Notes: generated by a model from the letters alone, not told the origin. A stretch of DNA of 46,239 nucleotides from SZUA-265 sp966249405 (GCA_966249405.1 CBINDO010000027.1:1-46239), one strand, 5' to 3'; shown: positions 33,458-42,690, counted from the first letter of the stretch. Numbers and translations: made by a program.

Positions 33458-33470
33458 CCCGCCGCGCGGG
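33458..33470. terminator. Short GC hairpin downstream of tRNA-Ser
   Basis: CCCGC (33458-33462) pairs with GCGGG (33466-33470) over CGC, 35 bases beyond the 3' end of the minus-strand tRNA-Ser gene. It may stop that transcript, although the stem is short. Confidence 0.3.
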
Positions 33471-33505
33471 CTAGCCGACGCGCCAGGGGGTCTCGTTTGC
33501 AGGTG

Positions 33506-33592
33506 CGGAGAGAGTGGGATTTGAACCCACGGTACCCTTGCGGGTACACATGATTTCCAATCATGCACCTTCGACCACTCGGTCATCTCTCC
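33506..33592 (-). tRNA. tRNA-Ser (anticodon GGA)
   Basis: 87 bases. On the minus strand the acceptor GGAGAGA pairs with TCTCTCC, followed by discriminator G; the anticodon stem TGATT/AATCA-type frames GGA at 33556-33558. A long variable arm (GTGTACCCGCAAGGGTACC) and T-arm GTGGGTTCAAATCCCAC confirm a serine tRNA, reading UCC/UCU. CCA is not encoded. Confidence 0.96.
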
Positions 33593-33593
33593 A

Positions 33594-33609
33594 TTGCCGA
33601 AGCCGGCAA
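33594..33609. promoter_or_regulatory. 6-bp hairpin immediately 5' of tRNA-Ser
   Basis: TTGCCG (33594-33599) pairs with CGGCAA (33604-33609), one base from the tRNA 5' end. It could help position RNase P processing of the leader; this is inference. Confidence 0.3.
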
Positions 33610-33764
33610 CTTGGGCGCTTCCCTTAGTGGACTTGCCGCCGGGAGGCGAGAACTTTTTGCAGGAAGCGAAACGTTCCGCGAAGACCCAAGACGAGACGGC
33701 ATCCGCCGGCGATGGTCCGATGGCCCCCTGGTCCACCGATTTTGCTCGTGATATTGACCGCCCC

Positions 33765-34544
33765 GTGAGCGTCAAGTCGTTGCCAATCGCTGCCTTGTCC
33801 GTCGTGCTTTGGGGCTGCGGCGGCTCGGTCGAACCCCCGCCCGTTCAGCCTGCCGTCGTGGCAGAAGAGCCCGAGCCGAGCGCCGAACCGCAGCCCGCCC
33901 CCCTCGCCCCCGAAGACGTCCTTTTCGGGCTCCATTCGAAGCTCGGCGACATGCGCGCGTGTTTGACCGAGCCGGGTGCTCTACAGTTGCGGTGGCAAGT
34001 GGACAAACAAGGTGCCGCCCACGACTACTCCGTAGTTTGGGCGACGAATGAACAGGCCGCGACCGTAGACTGTCTGGCGAAGCTGATCTCGGACCGGCGC
34101 TTCGAGCTGCCCCAGGGCGCGGCGGCAGGCACCGCCCAATGGACTTTCGTGCGCGAGTTGCCCTTGGAGGCGAAGCTTGCCGGCAAAGCCAGCAAGAGGA
34201 AAGGCAAACGCAAGGCCACCAATCGCAACCAAGGAGTGAAGTTCGATCCACCGGGCAGCCTCGATAGCGGCGAGGTCGACGGCGTCGTCGAAGGAGGCAT
34301 GCGCCTCTATGCCCACTGCTTGCGCGCCGGGGTCGAGGCGAAGAGCTCCATCAGTGGTCGTTTGGCACTGTCCTGGCAAGTAGACGACCAAGGACGCGCG
34401 ACGGAAATGGCCGACGCAGGCTCGGACTTGGACGATCAGCGGGTGGTGGATTGTGCCGCGGAGTGTTTCTACGCACTCGACTACCCCAAGCCTGCCGCCG
34501 CACCCGTAAGAATTACCTATTCATTGTTGTTCAACGAGGACTAA
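33765..34544 (+). CDS. Lipoprotein with two TonB/AgmX-like repeat domains
   Basis: 259 residues. The leader ends in a good lipobox LWGC (C18). After a Pro/Glu-rich linker come two related domains. The first (about 65-145) reads MRACL, LRWQVDKQG, VDCLAKLISDRRFELP; the second (about 170-258) reads LYAHCL, LALSWQVDDQG, VVDCAAECFYALDYPKP. Both share paired cysteines and the strand-turn-helix pattern of TonB-C/AgmX folds. Probably an outer-membrane or periplasmic structural protein. GTG 33765 is chosen because it directly precedes the signal; no good ribosome site is visible. galE starts 16 bases downstream, suggesting one transcript. Confidence 0.7.
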   Translation: MSVKSLPIAALSVVLWGCGGSVEPPPVQPAVVAEEPEPSAEPQPAPLAPEDVLFGLHSKLGDMRACLTEPGALQLRWQVDKQGAAHDYSVVWATNEQAATVDCLAKLISDRRFELPQGAAAGTAQWTFVRELPLEAKLAGKASKRKGKRKATNRNQGVKFDPPGSLDSGEVDGVVEGGMRLYAHCLRAGVEAKSSISGRLALSWQVDDQGRATEMADAGSDLDDQRVVDCAAECFYALDYPKPAAAPVRITYSLLFNED

Positions 34545-34560
34545 ACTCGCTCCAACGGCC

Positions 34561-35595
34561 ATGAAGAAAGTCATCGTTACTGGCGGCGCGGGTTTCATCG
34601 GTTCTCACACCTGTGTGGAGCTTACGGCTGCGGGCTATACGCCGATCATCGTCGACAACTTCTGCGCTTCCGAGCGTGGGATGGTGAAGCGTCTGGAGCA
34701 GATCCTCGGCAAGCCCGTCGTGGTTTACGACACGGATTGCCGCGACGCAGAAGCGCTGAGTCGCGTATTCAGCGAGCACCCCGACGTGTTCGGCGTGATC
34801 CACTTCGCCGCGTTCAAAGCCGTCGGCGTTTCGGTGGAGAAACCACTCGATTACTTCGACAACAACCTCGCCTCCCTGTGGACGCTCTTGCGCACCATGT
34901 TCAAGCACGAGGTGCCCAACTTGGTGTTCTCGTCGTCGTGCACGGTCTACGGCCAACCGGACCAGCTCCCCGTGACCGAACAGTCGCCCCTCAAGGCCGC
35001 TGAGTCGCCCTACGGTCGCACCAAACAGATGTGCGAAGACATCTTGAACGACGTGGTCCGCTCCAAGGCACCACTCAAGGCCGTGATTTTGCGCTACTTC
35101 AACCCGGTTGGGGCGCACCCATCGGCGCTGATCGGCGAGCTACCCATTGGCAGACCGGAGAACCTCGTACCGTTCATCACGCAAACCGCCGTCGGCCTGC
35201 GTGAGAAGCTCACGGTCTTCGGCAACGACTACAATACCGTCGATGGCACGTGCGTGCGCGACTACATCCACGTCGTAGATCTAGCCAACGCACACGTCCG
35301 AGCACTCGACTGGCTAGGTGAACAGTCGTCCAAAAGCTCGAGCGAAGTCTTCAACGTGGGCACGGGCCGCGGCACGACGGTGCTCGAAGCGATCCGCGCT
35401 TTCGAAGAGGCCTCGGGCACCAAGCTCAACTACGAGATCGGCCCCCGCCGAGTCGGCGACGTCATCGAGACCTACGCCGGCGTAGACAAAGCCAAGAAGG
35501 TGCTCGGTTGGGAGGCAAAACTCGGCATCAAGCAAGCGATGGGCGATGCCTATCGCTGGCAGCTCTCACTGCGCGACCGCCCGCTCGGCGGCTGA
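34561..35595 (+). CDS. galE: UDP-glucose 4-epimerase
   Basis: 344 residues of the extended SDR family. It interconverts UDP-glucose and UDP-galactose using bound NAD, feeding polysaccharide and LPS synthesis. Seen: NAD motif TGGAGFIGSHTCVEL at the N-terminus, SSSCTVYG with the catalytic Ser, YGRTK with the catalytic Tyr and Lys, RYFNPVGAHPS, and TVDGTCVRDYIHVVDLANAH. The length fits bacterial GalE. It starts 16 bases after the lipoprotein gene and converges with the hybrid kinase gene. Confidence 0.96.
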   Translation: MKKVIVTGGAGFIGSHTCVELTAAGYTPIIVDNFCASERGMVKRLEQILGKPVVVYDTDCRDAEALSRVFSEHPDVFGVIHFAAFKAVGVSVEKPLDYFDNNLASLWTLLRTMFKHEVPNLVFSSSCTVYGQPDQLPVTEQSPLKAAESPYGRTKQMCEDILNDVVRSKAPLKAVILRYFNPVGAHPSALIGELPIGRPENLVPFITQTAVGLREKLTVFGNDYNTVDGTCVRDYIHVVDLANAHVRALDWLGEQSSKSSSEVFNVGTGRGTTVLEAIRAFEEASGTKLNYEIGPRRVGDVIETYAGVDKAKKVLGWEAKLGIKQAMGDAYRWQLSLRDRPLGG

Positions 35596-35612
35596 CGAGA
35601 GGTTGGCTGGCC

Positions 35613-37187
35613 TCAGGCGGCATTCGAGCGCAAGCGCTCGAACAAGTCGGAGACCGCACGCAGAGTCAGCGGTTTGGCGAGGTAGTCGCTCATTCCTGCG
35701 GCAAAACACGCCTCTCGTTCACCTTCGACGGCTGCCGCCGTCACGGCGACGATGGGAAGTTGGGTGTAGCCGAGCGCGCGCAGCTCACGCGTAGCCTGGT
35801 ACCCGTCCATGACCGGCATCTGACAATCCATGAACACCACGTCGTAGCCCCCGAGGCCGACCATTTCGACGGCGCGCTGACCGTTGTCCGCGGTCGCTAC
35901 GTGATACCCCATCTGGGTCAAGATCTTGCCCGCTACCAGTTGGTTGACTCGGTTGTCGTCGACGACCAGCACCTTGCCAGTGTTACGCATCACGGTGGCA
36001 CTCTTCGGCTCGACTTCGAGGACGGTCGAGGCGGTCACCTCTGCCGGCAACGTGAACCAAAACGTCGACCCACGCCCAAGCGTGCTGCGCACGGCGATTT
36101 GTCCACCCATGAGCTCCACGAGCTGCTTGGAAATCGCCAACCCCAAACCCGTCCCGCCGAAGCGCTGGGAGATGGTTCCATCCGCCTGAGCATAAACCCG
36201 AAACAGATCATCCGGGTTGGCGATGCCAATGCCCGTGTCTTCGATGGCGAATGTCAGGGTTCCCGTGGAGCCGGCCTCGTCGGCCCAGCGCGCCACGACC
36301 TCTACTTGACCTTCGGGGTCCGTAAACTTGATGGCGTTTCCGATCAGGTTGAGCAACACCTGCCGCGTGCGCAACTCGTCGACGATGACGACCTCGGGCA
36401 ACGACTCGTCGAGCCGCAAACGAATCCGAACTTTCTTCTCGGCAGCGCGGGCTCCCAACAGTGCCGTTACGGCCTTGACCGTGGACCGGACGTCGCAAGC
36501 CGACTTGTTGATCGTCATCTTGCCGGCGTCGATCTTGGAAAAGTCCAAGACGTCGTTGATGATGCCGAGCAACGAGTGGCTGGAGTCGTGGATGACCTCC
36601 AAGGTCTCCCGTTGTTCGGCGTCCAAGTTGCTCAGCAGCAGCAGCTCGCAGAGCGCGATCACGCCGTTCATGGGCGTTCGGATCTCGTGGCTCATCCGGG
36701 CTAGGAACTGGCGCTGAGCATTGCGCGACTCTTGGGCGCGCGTGGCGAGTTCGGAGAGCCGCTGCTCACGAAGCGTCTCGTCGCTGACGTCGATGACCTG
36801 GACGAGACAATAGCTGCCGGTTTCGGCGACGATCGGGAGCAACTTGACCGACTGCGCGATGCGCGCACCATTGCGGCGAGCTTGTTCGTCCCAGTGCAAA
36901 GGTAGCGGCGCAGGGTCGAGCGCTCGCGCGACGACGACGGGCTGCCCCGAAGTGAACACGGCGTCCAGGGTGCGAGACAAGGGTGGTTGAACCCAGCTGG
37001 GAAACACGACGCCCCAGAGCTGCCCGCGAACCTCCTCCGCCGCGTACCCACTGGTCCGCTCCAACCATCGATTGAACGCGACTATCCGGGTGTCGCTGTC
37101 GAGCACCGCGATACCCACATCAAGGCCGTCCACGGCGAAGTTGCTCAGCGCAGGATCCACGCTGGAGCGAACGGCGCCGGGAGGCAA
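35613..37187 (-). CDS. Hybrid sensor histidine kinase: PAS, kinase core and receiver
   Basis: 524 residues with no membrane segment. PAS (about 12-145, GIAVLDSDTRIVAFNRWLERTSGY), His box SHEIRTPMNGVIALCE, N box LLNLIGNAIKFTDPEG, G1 DTGIGI, G2 FGGTGLGLAISKQLVELMGG, and a C-terminal receiver with VDDNRVNQ, phosphorylatable Asp in VFMDCQMPVMDGYQA, and KPLTLR. It should pass phosphate from the kinase to its own receiver and then to an unknown His-phosphotransfer partner. The only visible start is a TTG at 37187 with a poor ribosome site; the PAS fold begins soon after, so the start cannot be far off. It lies downstream of purL on the same strand. Confidence 0.92.
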   Translation of the reverse strand: MPPGAVRSSVDPALSNFAVDGLDVGIAVLDSDTRIVAFNRWLERTSGYAAEEVRGQLWGVVFPSWVQPPLSRTLDAVFTSGQPVVVARALDPAPLPLHWDEQARRNGARIAQSVKLLPIVAETGSYCLVQVIDVSDETLREQRLSELATRAQESRNAQRQFLARMSHEIRTPMNGVIALCELLLLSNLDAEQRETLEVIHDSSHSLLGIINDVLDFSKIDAGKMTINKSACDVRSTVKAVTALLGARAAEKKVRIRLRLDESLPEVVIVDELRTRQVLLNLIGNAIKFTDPEGQVEVVARWADEAGSTGTLTFAIEDTGIGIANPDDLFRVYAQADGTISQRFGGTGLGLAISKQLVELMGGQIAVRSTLGRGSTFWFTLPAEVTASTVLEVEPKSATVMRNTGKVLVVDDNRVNQLVAGKILTQMGYHVATADNGQRAVEMVGLGGYDVVFMDCQMPVMDGYQATRELRALGYTQLPIVAVTAAAVEGEREACFAAGMSDYLAKPLTLRAVSDLFERLRSNAA

Positions 37188-37298
37188 CCCAATAGCAGGC
37201 GCCCACTCAATCGAGACTAGACGGACAAATTTGCCTCAACCGGTCTGGGTCGACTAGGCCAATTGAACCAATCGGGTTGGGGGCAAAAACGTCCGCTG

Positions 37299-40200
37299 TC
37301 AGCCCACCCACTTGCGCGCATTGTCGAACAACCGCATCCACGGTCCGTTGTTCGTCCACTCCGATGGCGCCCACGACAGCTGAGCGGCACGGAACACACG
37401 CTCCGGGTGCGGCATGATGATCGTCGCGCGGCCGTCCGTCGTCGTGAATCCCGTGGCGCCGCCGGGTGAACCGTTCGGATTGAAGGGGTAGCGCTCGGTA
37501 GCGCGCCCGTGGTGGTCCACGAAGCGCAACGCGACGTTGGCGTTGCCACTGACGTGGTCTGCGCGTCCCTCGCCGTGAGCCACGGCGATTGGGAGGTGCG
37601 AGCCGTTCATCCCCTTCAGCAAGATCGAAGGACTCGACAGCACCTCGACCATGCCGAGCCGGGCCTCGAACTGCTCCGACCGGTTACGCAAAAACCGCGG
37701 CCAGTGATCGGCGCCCGGTACCAGGTCTTTGAGCCGCGACATGAACTGACAACCGTTGCACACGCCGAGGGTGAACGTATTCTGTCGCTCGAAGAATGCC
37801 GCAAAGACGCCGCGTGCACGCGAGTTGTGGAGCACGGAGTTGGCCCAGCCGCCGCCGGCGCCGAGCACGTCGCCGAACGAGAAGCCGCCGCACGCCGCCA
37901 GACCGACGAACTGCGACAAGTCCTCCTCGCCTTTGAGGATGTCCGTCATGTGAACGTCCACCGCCACGAACCCGGCGCGCTCGAAGGCAGCGGCCATCTC
38001 GACCTGCCCGTTGACGCCCTGTTCACGCAAGATGGCGACCTTTGGTCGTTCGCTGCTCGTGATGGTGGGACGCTCGTCGAGGTCGTAGGTAGTGATCGGG
38101 CACCGCCCTGGATCGGTGTCGTCACACATCGCGGCGTACTCCTCGCGAGCGCAGTCCGGATTGTCACGGTAAGCCTGCATCCGGAACGTGGTGTCCGAGT
38201 ACCACGAGCGCAGGACCGAAAGCTTCTCGGAGAAGACGGTCTGCTCGTTCATCGCGATCTCGACTACCTTTGCCCCAACGGGGTGACCGATCACCCGCGC
38301 GAAGGCATCCGGCGCCAGGCCCTTGTCGGCGAGGATGCGTTGGACCTCGAAAAGCGAAGCGCGCGGCACTTGGATGACGAAGCCGAGCTCCTCGTTGAAC
38401 AGGGCGGCGAGCGCAGAGTCCCCGAGGCCATCCAACGTCACTTGAACGCCGCAGCCACCGGCGAACGCCATCTCCGTCAAAGTGACGAACAAACCGCCGT
38501 CGGAACGGTCGTGGTACGCGAGCAACAGCCCCTTGCGGTTCATCTCCTGTACCGCTGCAAACGCGCCCTTGAGTAACTCGGGCCGTTCGAGATCTGGCGC
38601 GGTGTCCCCGACCTGGTTCCACACCTGGGCCAAGCAGCTACCCCCCAAACGGTTCCGCCCCCCGCTCAAGTCTACGAGCAAAAGCAGCGAGTCCTCGTCG
38701 CGGCGGAGCTCGGGCGTGAGGGCCTTGCGCGCATCGTAGACACGAGCGAACGCGCTCACGATGAGAGACAGCGGCGCCACGACGCGGCGCTTGCCGTCCT
38801 CCCACACCGTGCTCATGCTCATCGAGTCTTTGCCGACCGGGATCGCGATCCCGAGCTGCGGGCACAATTCCATGCCGACGGCGTGAACGGCGTCGTACAA
38901 GGCTTGGTTCTCGCCGGGGTGAGACGCCGCCGACATCCAGTTGGCCGACAACTTGATCTCGCCGATGTCGGAGATCGGCGCGCTGGCAATGTTCAGCACC
39001 GCTTCACCAACGGCCATCCGCGCCGAAGCGGCGGCGTCGATCAACGCCAGCGGCGTGCGCTCACCGATGGCCATCGCCTCACCGGCGTAGCCCTCGTAGT
39101 CCGCGAGCGTAACGGCGGCGTCGGCGACCGGCACCTGCCACGGTCCGACCATCTGATCGCGCGCCACGAGGCCCGTCACCGTGCGGTCGCCGATCGTGAT
39201 GAGGAACGTCTTGTCCGCCACCGTCGGTAGCATCAACACGCGTTTGGCCGCTTCGGCGACCTCGACCCCACCGAACTCGAGCCCTTTGGTGCGCAAGGTT
39301 TGGCGGTTGAACGTGCGCGTCATCTTCGGCGGCTTGCCGAGCAAAACGTTGAGCGGCAGGTCCACCGGGTTGTTGCCAAACTGCTCGTCCTTGACGACCA
39401 AGCGACGTTCTTCGGTCACCTCGCCGACCACGGCATACGGACACCGCTCGCGTTCACACAACGCGACGAATTTCTCGAGGCGCGCCTTGGCGATCACGAG
39501 GACGTAACGCTCCTGAGCCTCGTTGCACCAAATCTCCATCGGACTCATGCCAGGTTCGGCGTTGGGCACCTTGCGCAGGTCGAAGATGGCGCCGCGTTCC
39601 GCGTCGTTCACCAGCTCCGGAAATGCGTTCGAAAGCCCGCCCGCGCCGACGTCGTGGATCGACTCGATCGGCGACTCGTTGCCGAGAGCCGAGCAGCGGT
39701 CGATCACCTCCTGACAACGTCGCTCAATCTCGGGATTTTCGCGCTGCACGCTGGCGAAGTCCAAGTCGGCGTGGCTCTTGCCCTGCGCCATCGACGAGGC
39801 CGCGCCGCCGCCCAAGCCGATCAACATCGCGGGGCCACCGAGCACCACGAGCACCGAACTCGCGTCGAAGTGGTTCTTGTGGGTGAGCGCGGGGCGGATC
39901 GTTCCGAGTCCGCCCGCCAACATGATGGGCTTGTGGTAACCACGGCGTTCGGCACCGCTGCCGCCATCGAACGTCTCTTCGAACGAGCGGAAGTAGCCGA
40001 GGATCCCTGGCCGTCCGAATTCGTTGTTGAACGCGGCGCCACCGAGTGGTCCTTCGATCATGATGTCGAATGCGCTACGGATCCGGTCGGGCTTACCATA
40101 CTCTTGTTCCCATGGGCGAACGGCGTCCGGGATGCGGAGGTTCGACACCGAGAACCCAACCAAGCCCGCCTTCGGCTTCGAACCTCGCCCCGTTGCCCCT

Positions 40201-41156
40201 TCGTCGCGGATTTCGCCGCCCGAGCCCGTAGCCGCGCCGGGAAACGGTGAGATCGCCGTCGGGTGATTGTGCGTCTCCACCTTCATCAAGATCGGCGCGT
40301 CTTCGAACACCTTGTCGTAGACGCGCTCTTCGTTGGGCCAGAAGCGGGCGCTGGCGTAGCCACGCATCACCGAGGCGTTATCGCTGTAGGCCGAAATCAC
40401 GCCGTCGGGGTTGTGTTTGTAGGTGTTGCGGATCATGTCCATCAACGACCGCGGTTGCGTCTCACCGTCGATGACCCAATCGGCGCGGAAGATCTTGTGG
40501 CGGCAGTGTTCGGAGTTGGCCTGCGCGAACATCATGAGCTCGGCATCCGAAGGGTTCCGCCCGAGTTGGGTGAACGCGGCGTACAAGTAGTCGACCTCAT
40601 CGTCCGACAACGCCAGGCCCCAAGCTTGATTGGCGCTGTCGAGCGCGGCCTTACCGCCGTGAAGGACGTCGACGGTGCGCATCGGCGCTGGCGTCTTCTC
40701 CTCGAACAGCGCGCTCGCGTCTTCCTCGTTCGCGATCACGGTTTGCGTCATTCGGTCGTGCAGATGCGGCACGAGCCGATCGAGTTCGGACGCGGAGAGC
40801 GGCTGCTCGGTCGTGAGCGTGTAACGCATCCCGCGCTCGACGCGTTTGACGTCCATGAGACCGCACACGTGACAAATGTCCGTCGCCTTCGAACTCCACG
40901 GCGACGTAGTCCCGAGGCGCGGCACCACGAGCACCGTGCTACGTTCACCCTCACCCGGCAATCGACTCTGCTCGCCGTCGAGCAACAGCTGCTCCAGGGT
41001 CGCGCGCGCCGGCGCGTCGAGTTGCCCCACCACGTCGACGCAGTACACCCCATCGGCCGCGACGTTCACCGCCCTGCCGACCGCTTGCTCCAAGGTCTTG
41101 GCGAGTTTGGAACACCGAAACGAGGACAGGGCCGTGGAACCGTGGAGTGTCAGCAT
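37299..41156 (-). CDS. purL: Phosphoribosylformylglycinamidine synthase (large, single-chain)
   Basis: 1285 residues, the full-length type seen in proteobacteria: N-terminal PurS-like domain, linker, two repeated ATP-binding synthetase halves (FAQANSEHCRHKIFRADW, KVETHNHPTAISPFPGAATG, GGGAASSM and PVGKDSMSMST), and a C-terminal glutamine amidotransferase with catalytic Cys in GVCNGCQFMSRL and His/Glu in MPHPERVFR. It makes FGAM from FGAR in purine synthesis. ATG 41156 has AAGGGG six bases upstream. No other pur gene is in the window. Confidence 0.97.
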   Translation of the reverse strand: MLTLHGSTALSSFRCSKLAKTLEQAVGRAVNVAADGVYCVDVVGQLDAPARATLEQLLLDGEQSRLPGEGERSTVLVVPRLGTTSPWSSKATDICHVCGLMDVKRVERGMRYTLTTEQPLSASELDRLVPHLHDRMTQTVIANEEDASALFEEKTPAPMRTVDVLHGGKAALDSANQAWGLALSDDEVDYLYAAFTQLGRNPSDAELMMFAQANSEHCRHKIFRADWVIDGETQPRSLMDMIRNTYKHNPDGVISAYSDNASVMRGYASARFWPNEERVYDKVFEDAPILMKVETHNHPTAISPFPGAATGSGGEIRDEGATGRGSKPKAGLVGFSVSNLRIPDAVRPWEQEYGKPDRIRSAFDIMIEGPLGGAAFNNEFGRPGILGYFRSFEETFDGGSGAERRGYHKPIMLAGGLGTIRPALTHKNHFDASSVLVVLGGPAMLIGLGGGAASSMAQGKSHADLDFASVQRENPEIERRCQEVIDRCSALGNESPIESIHDVGAGGLSNAFPELVNDAERGAIFDLRKVPNAEPGMSPMEIWCNEAQERYVLVIAKARLEKFVALCERERCPYAVVGEVTEERRLVVKDEQFGNNPVDLPLNVLLGKPPKMTRTFNRQTLRTKGLEFGGVEVAEAAKRVLMLPTVADKTFLITIGDRTVTGLVARDQMVGPWQVPVADAAVTLADYEGYAGEAMAIGERTPLALIDAAASARMAVGEAVLNIASAPISDIGEIKLSANWMSAASHPGENQALYDAVHAVGMELCPQLGIAIPVGKDSMSMSTVWEDGKRRVVAPLSLIVSAFARVYDARKALTPELRRDEDSLLLLVDLSGGRNRLGGSCLAQVWNQVGDTAPDLERPELLKGAFAAVQEMNRKGLLLAYHDRSDGGLFVTLTEMAFAGGCGVQVTLDGLGDSALAALFNEELGFVIQVPRASLFEVQRILADKGLAPDAFARVIGHPVGAKVVEIAMNEQTVFSEKLSVLRSWYSDTTFRMQAYRDNPDCAREEYAAMCDDTDPGRCPITTYDLDERPTITSSERPKVAILREQGVNGQVEMAAAFERAGFVAVDVHMTDILKGEEDLSQFVGLAACGGFSFGDVLGAGGGWANSVLHNSRARGVFAAFFERQNTFTLGVCNGCQFMSRLKDLVPGADHWPRFLRNRSEQFEARLGMVEVLSSPSILLKGMNGSHLPIAVAHGEGRADHVSGNANVALRFVDHHGRATERYPFNPNGSPGGATGFTTTDGRATIIMPHPERVFRAAQLSWAPSEWTNNGPWMRLFDNARKWVG

Positions 41157-41392
41157 GGCCCGCCCCTTTGTCCGATGGCTGCGGTGATGTCCACCCTGAA
41201 TTGGACAAAATCCCAGCTTTTACGCGCGCAGGCCCACAACGAGCCAAAGCCCCTCGAGCTGCGGTTCGACGTCCGTCGCCTGGGCGCTGCCTGCCACCGG
41301 GGTCCACACGCAGCCCGCGCGACGGCGGGTGACGGCTCCCGACCCAGAGCTCGATTGCACTTTGGGACCCTGGGCACTACGTTGCCGCGCTT

Positions 41393-42028
41393 ATGCGTTT
41401 CCTTTGCATCTCGGACATCCACGGTCATTCCGACAAGCTGCGGCGTGTTTTGGACGCCTGCCGAGATCGCGAATACAACCAACTCATCGTGTGCGGCGAC
41501 CTCCTGTTTCCCGGCCCGGACCCGCTCGGAACCTGGAAACTGCTCACCGAAAACCACGCGTTGTGCGTTCAAGGCCTCACGGACAAAGCCGTCGCGTTGA
41601 TCGACCCCGATTTGATGGTGGCTGAAACTCCGGAGCAAGAAGCCCGCCTGGCGCAATTGAAGTCGATGCACAACCAACTCGGCCAACTGATCGTCGCACG
41701 CCTGGCGCGCCTCAACACCGAAGCTCGCTTGCCCCTCGAATCGGGCCACGAGTTGTTGGTCGTACATGGCTCCCCCGCCGATCCGACCGAGTCGATGAGC
41801 GTCGAGATGGAAGACGAGGAAATCAACGCCCTGCTCGGCGACGACGGCGCGGACGTCATCGTTTGCGGCGGCAGCCACGTCCCCTTCGAGCGCAACATCG
41901 GCGAGGTCCGGATCATCAACGTCGGCTCCGTCGGCGAGTCCCCAACGCCCGGCATCGCTCACGCGACGTTGATCGAGAGTTCACCCTTCGGCATCACCGT
42001 CGACCAGTTCCACATCGACCTCGACTGA
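41393..42028 (+). CDS. YfcE-like metallophosphoesterase with degenerate metal sites
   Basis: 211 residues of the calcineurin-like fold. Present: DIHGH (D8, H10), GDLL (D36), HGSP (H125) and GGSH (H162). The usual GNxD motif is GLTD (L62 at the Asn position) and the usual GHTH is GGSH (G160 at the first His), so two metal ligands are missing. Active relatives cleave phosphodiesters with two metals. This protein may bind one metal, have shifted specificity or be inactive. A 60-residue insertion (about 66-115, acidic and helical) separates the two halves. ATG 41393 is the first start and gives the family N-terminus. It diverges from purL. Confidence 0.8.
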   Translation: MRFLCISDIHGHSDKLRRVLDACRDREYNQLIVCGDLLFPGPDPLGTWKLLTENHALCVQGLTDKAVALIDPDLMVAETPEQEARLAQLKSMHNQLGQLIVARLARLNTEARLPLESGHELLVVHGSPADPTESMSVEMEDEEINALLGDDGADVIVCGGSHVPFERNIGEVRIINVGSVGESPTPGIAHATLIESSPFGITVDQFHIDLD

Positions 42029-42046
42029 CGTGGAGTTGGCGCCTGC

Positions 42047-42094
42047 TTGGGGTTGGGCCCAGCCCCTACCGGCGTCTCACGGCTCCCGCCCACC
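42047..42094. repeat. Dispersed palindromic element, copy B
   Basis: A 48-base element starting 19 bases after the metallophosphoesterase stop. Arms GGTTGGGC/GCCCACC pair with one bulged T. Its arms match those of copy A at 26876-26922, and a third partial relative lies at 42145-42172. Confidence 0.5.
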
Positions 42095-42144
42095 GCGTCA
42101 CCCTGCCTTGACGACGCGCGTGGATGCGGCGCCGGGTTCGCCCC

Positions 42145-42172
42145 GCCCCTCCCGGCGTCTCACGCCTCCCGC
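42145..42172. repeat. Second unit of a 28-base direct repeat
   Basis: Matches 42062-42089 at 26 of 28 positions, with the shared core CCGGCGTCTCACG. The two mismatches are at 42151 and 42165. It overlaps no gene. Confidence 0.6.
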
Positions 42173-42690
42173 TTGCTCCCGCCTCGGGATTGCCACGCAT
42201 ACCCTACCCTCGCCGTAAGCCTTCGAAGTACGGAGGATTTGCGAGAACCGGACCGCAGCGTACGTGAAAGTACCTGAGGCCCCCTTCGCTCCAACCCCAG
42301 CGCAGCAGGCTGCGCTGGAACCTCGTCCCGTGGAACCCGCGGCAATTCCGGCGTCGTTTCGAAGCATCGCCGCGAGTGATGAACGCGAAGTGATGAGTCT
42401 TCAGGCTAACGCCCACCGCGTCACCGTACGTTGGAAACGGCGACTTCGCCGGAACCCGTGCCGCGTCAGTGTCAGAATCACCGCACCGGTCGACGACAGA
42501 TGAAGCGCGCTTACCACCTCTGCGCTCGGGGTGCAGTCGAGTGCCCGCAGGTCGCGCGCTACACCGTCGCCCCTCTGCACCATGCACGGCGACGTCGGCC
42601 CGAAGGCGTTCCGCACCGTCACGCAGCAGCTGACGTCCGTTGCCGTCGCGCGCGAGTTTGCGCGCGGTTGGTCTCTCGTCGCGTCGTGGC

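Larger units (their letters stand above)
42029..42690. other. 662-base gap between convergent genes, rich in short repeats
   Basis: No convincing gene is seen; a 79-codon frame at 42264-42503 has weak codon bias. The gap holds dispersed element copy B (42047-42094), a 28-base direct repeat at 42062-42089 and 42145-42172 (26 of 28 identical, 83-base period), and a 16-base exact repeat CGCCCACCGCGTCACC at 42087-42102 and 42410-42425. Confidence 0.5.

Noticed and set aside
35508..36704. 398-codon open frame on the plus strand
   Set aside because: Antisense to the hybrid histidine kinase, which has every expected motif.
39300..40250. 316-codon open frame on the plus strand
   Set aside because: Antisense to purL, no recognisable domain.
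41371..41386. Sigma-54-like sequence TGGGCACTACGTTGCC before the phosphoesterase gene
   Set aside because: With the correct GG-GC spacing the middle of the -24 box does not match, and the predicted transcript start falls past the start codon.
42264..42503. 79-codon frame in the long gap, possible small protein
   Set aside because: Third-position base use is weaker than in neighbouring genes, there is no clear ribosome site, and the product is low-complexity.
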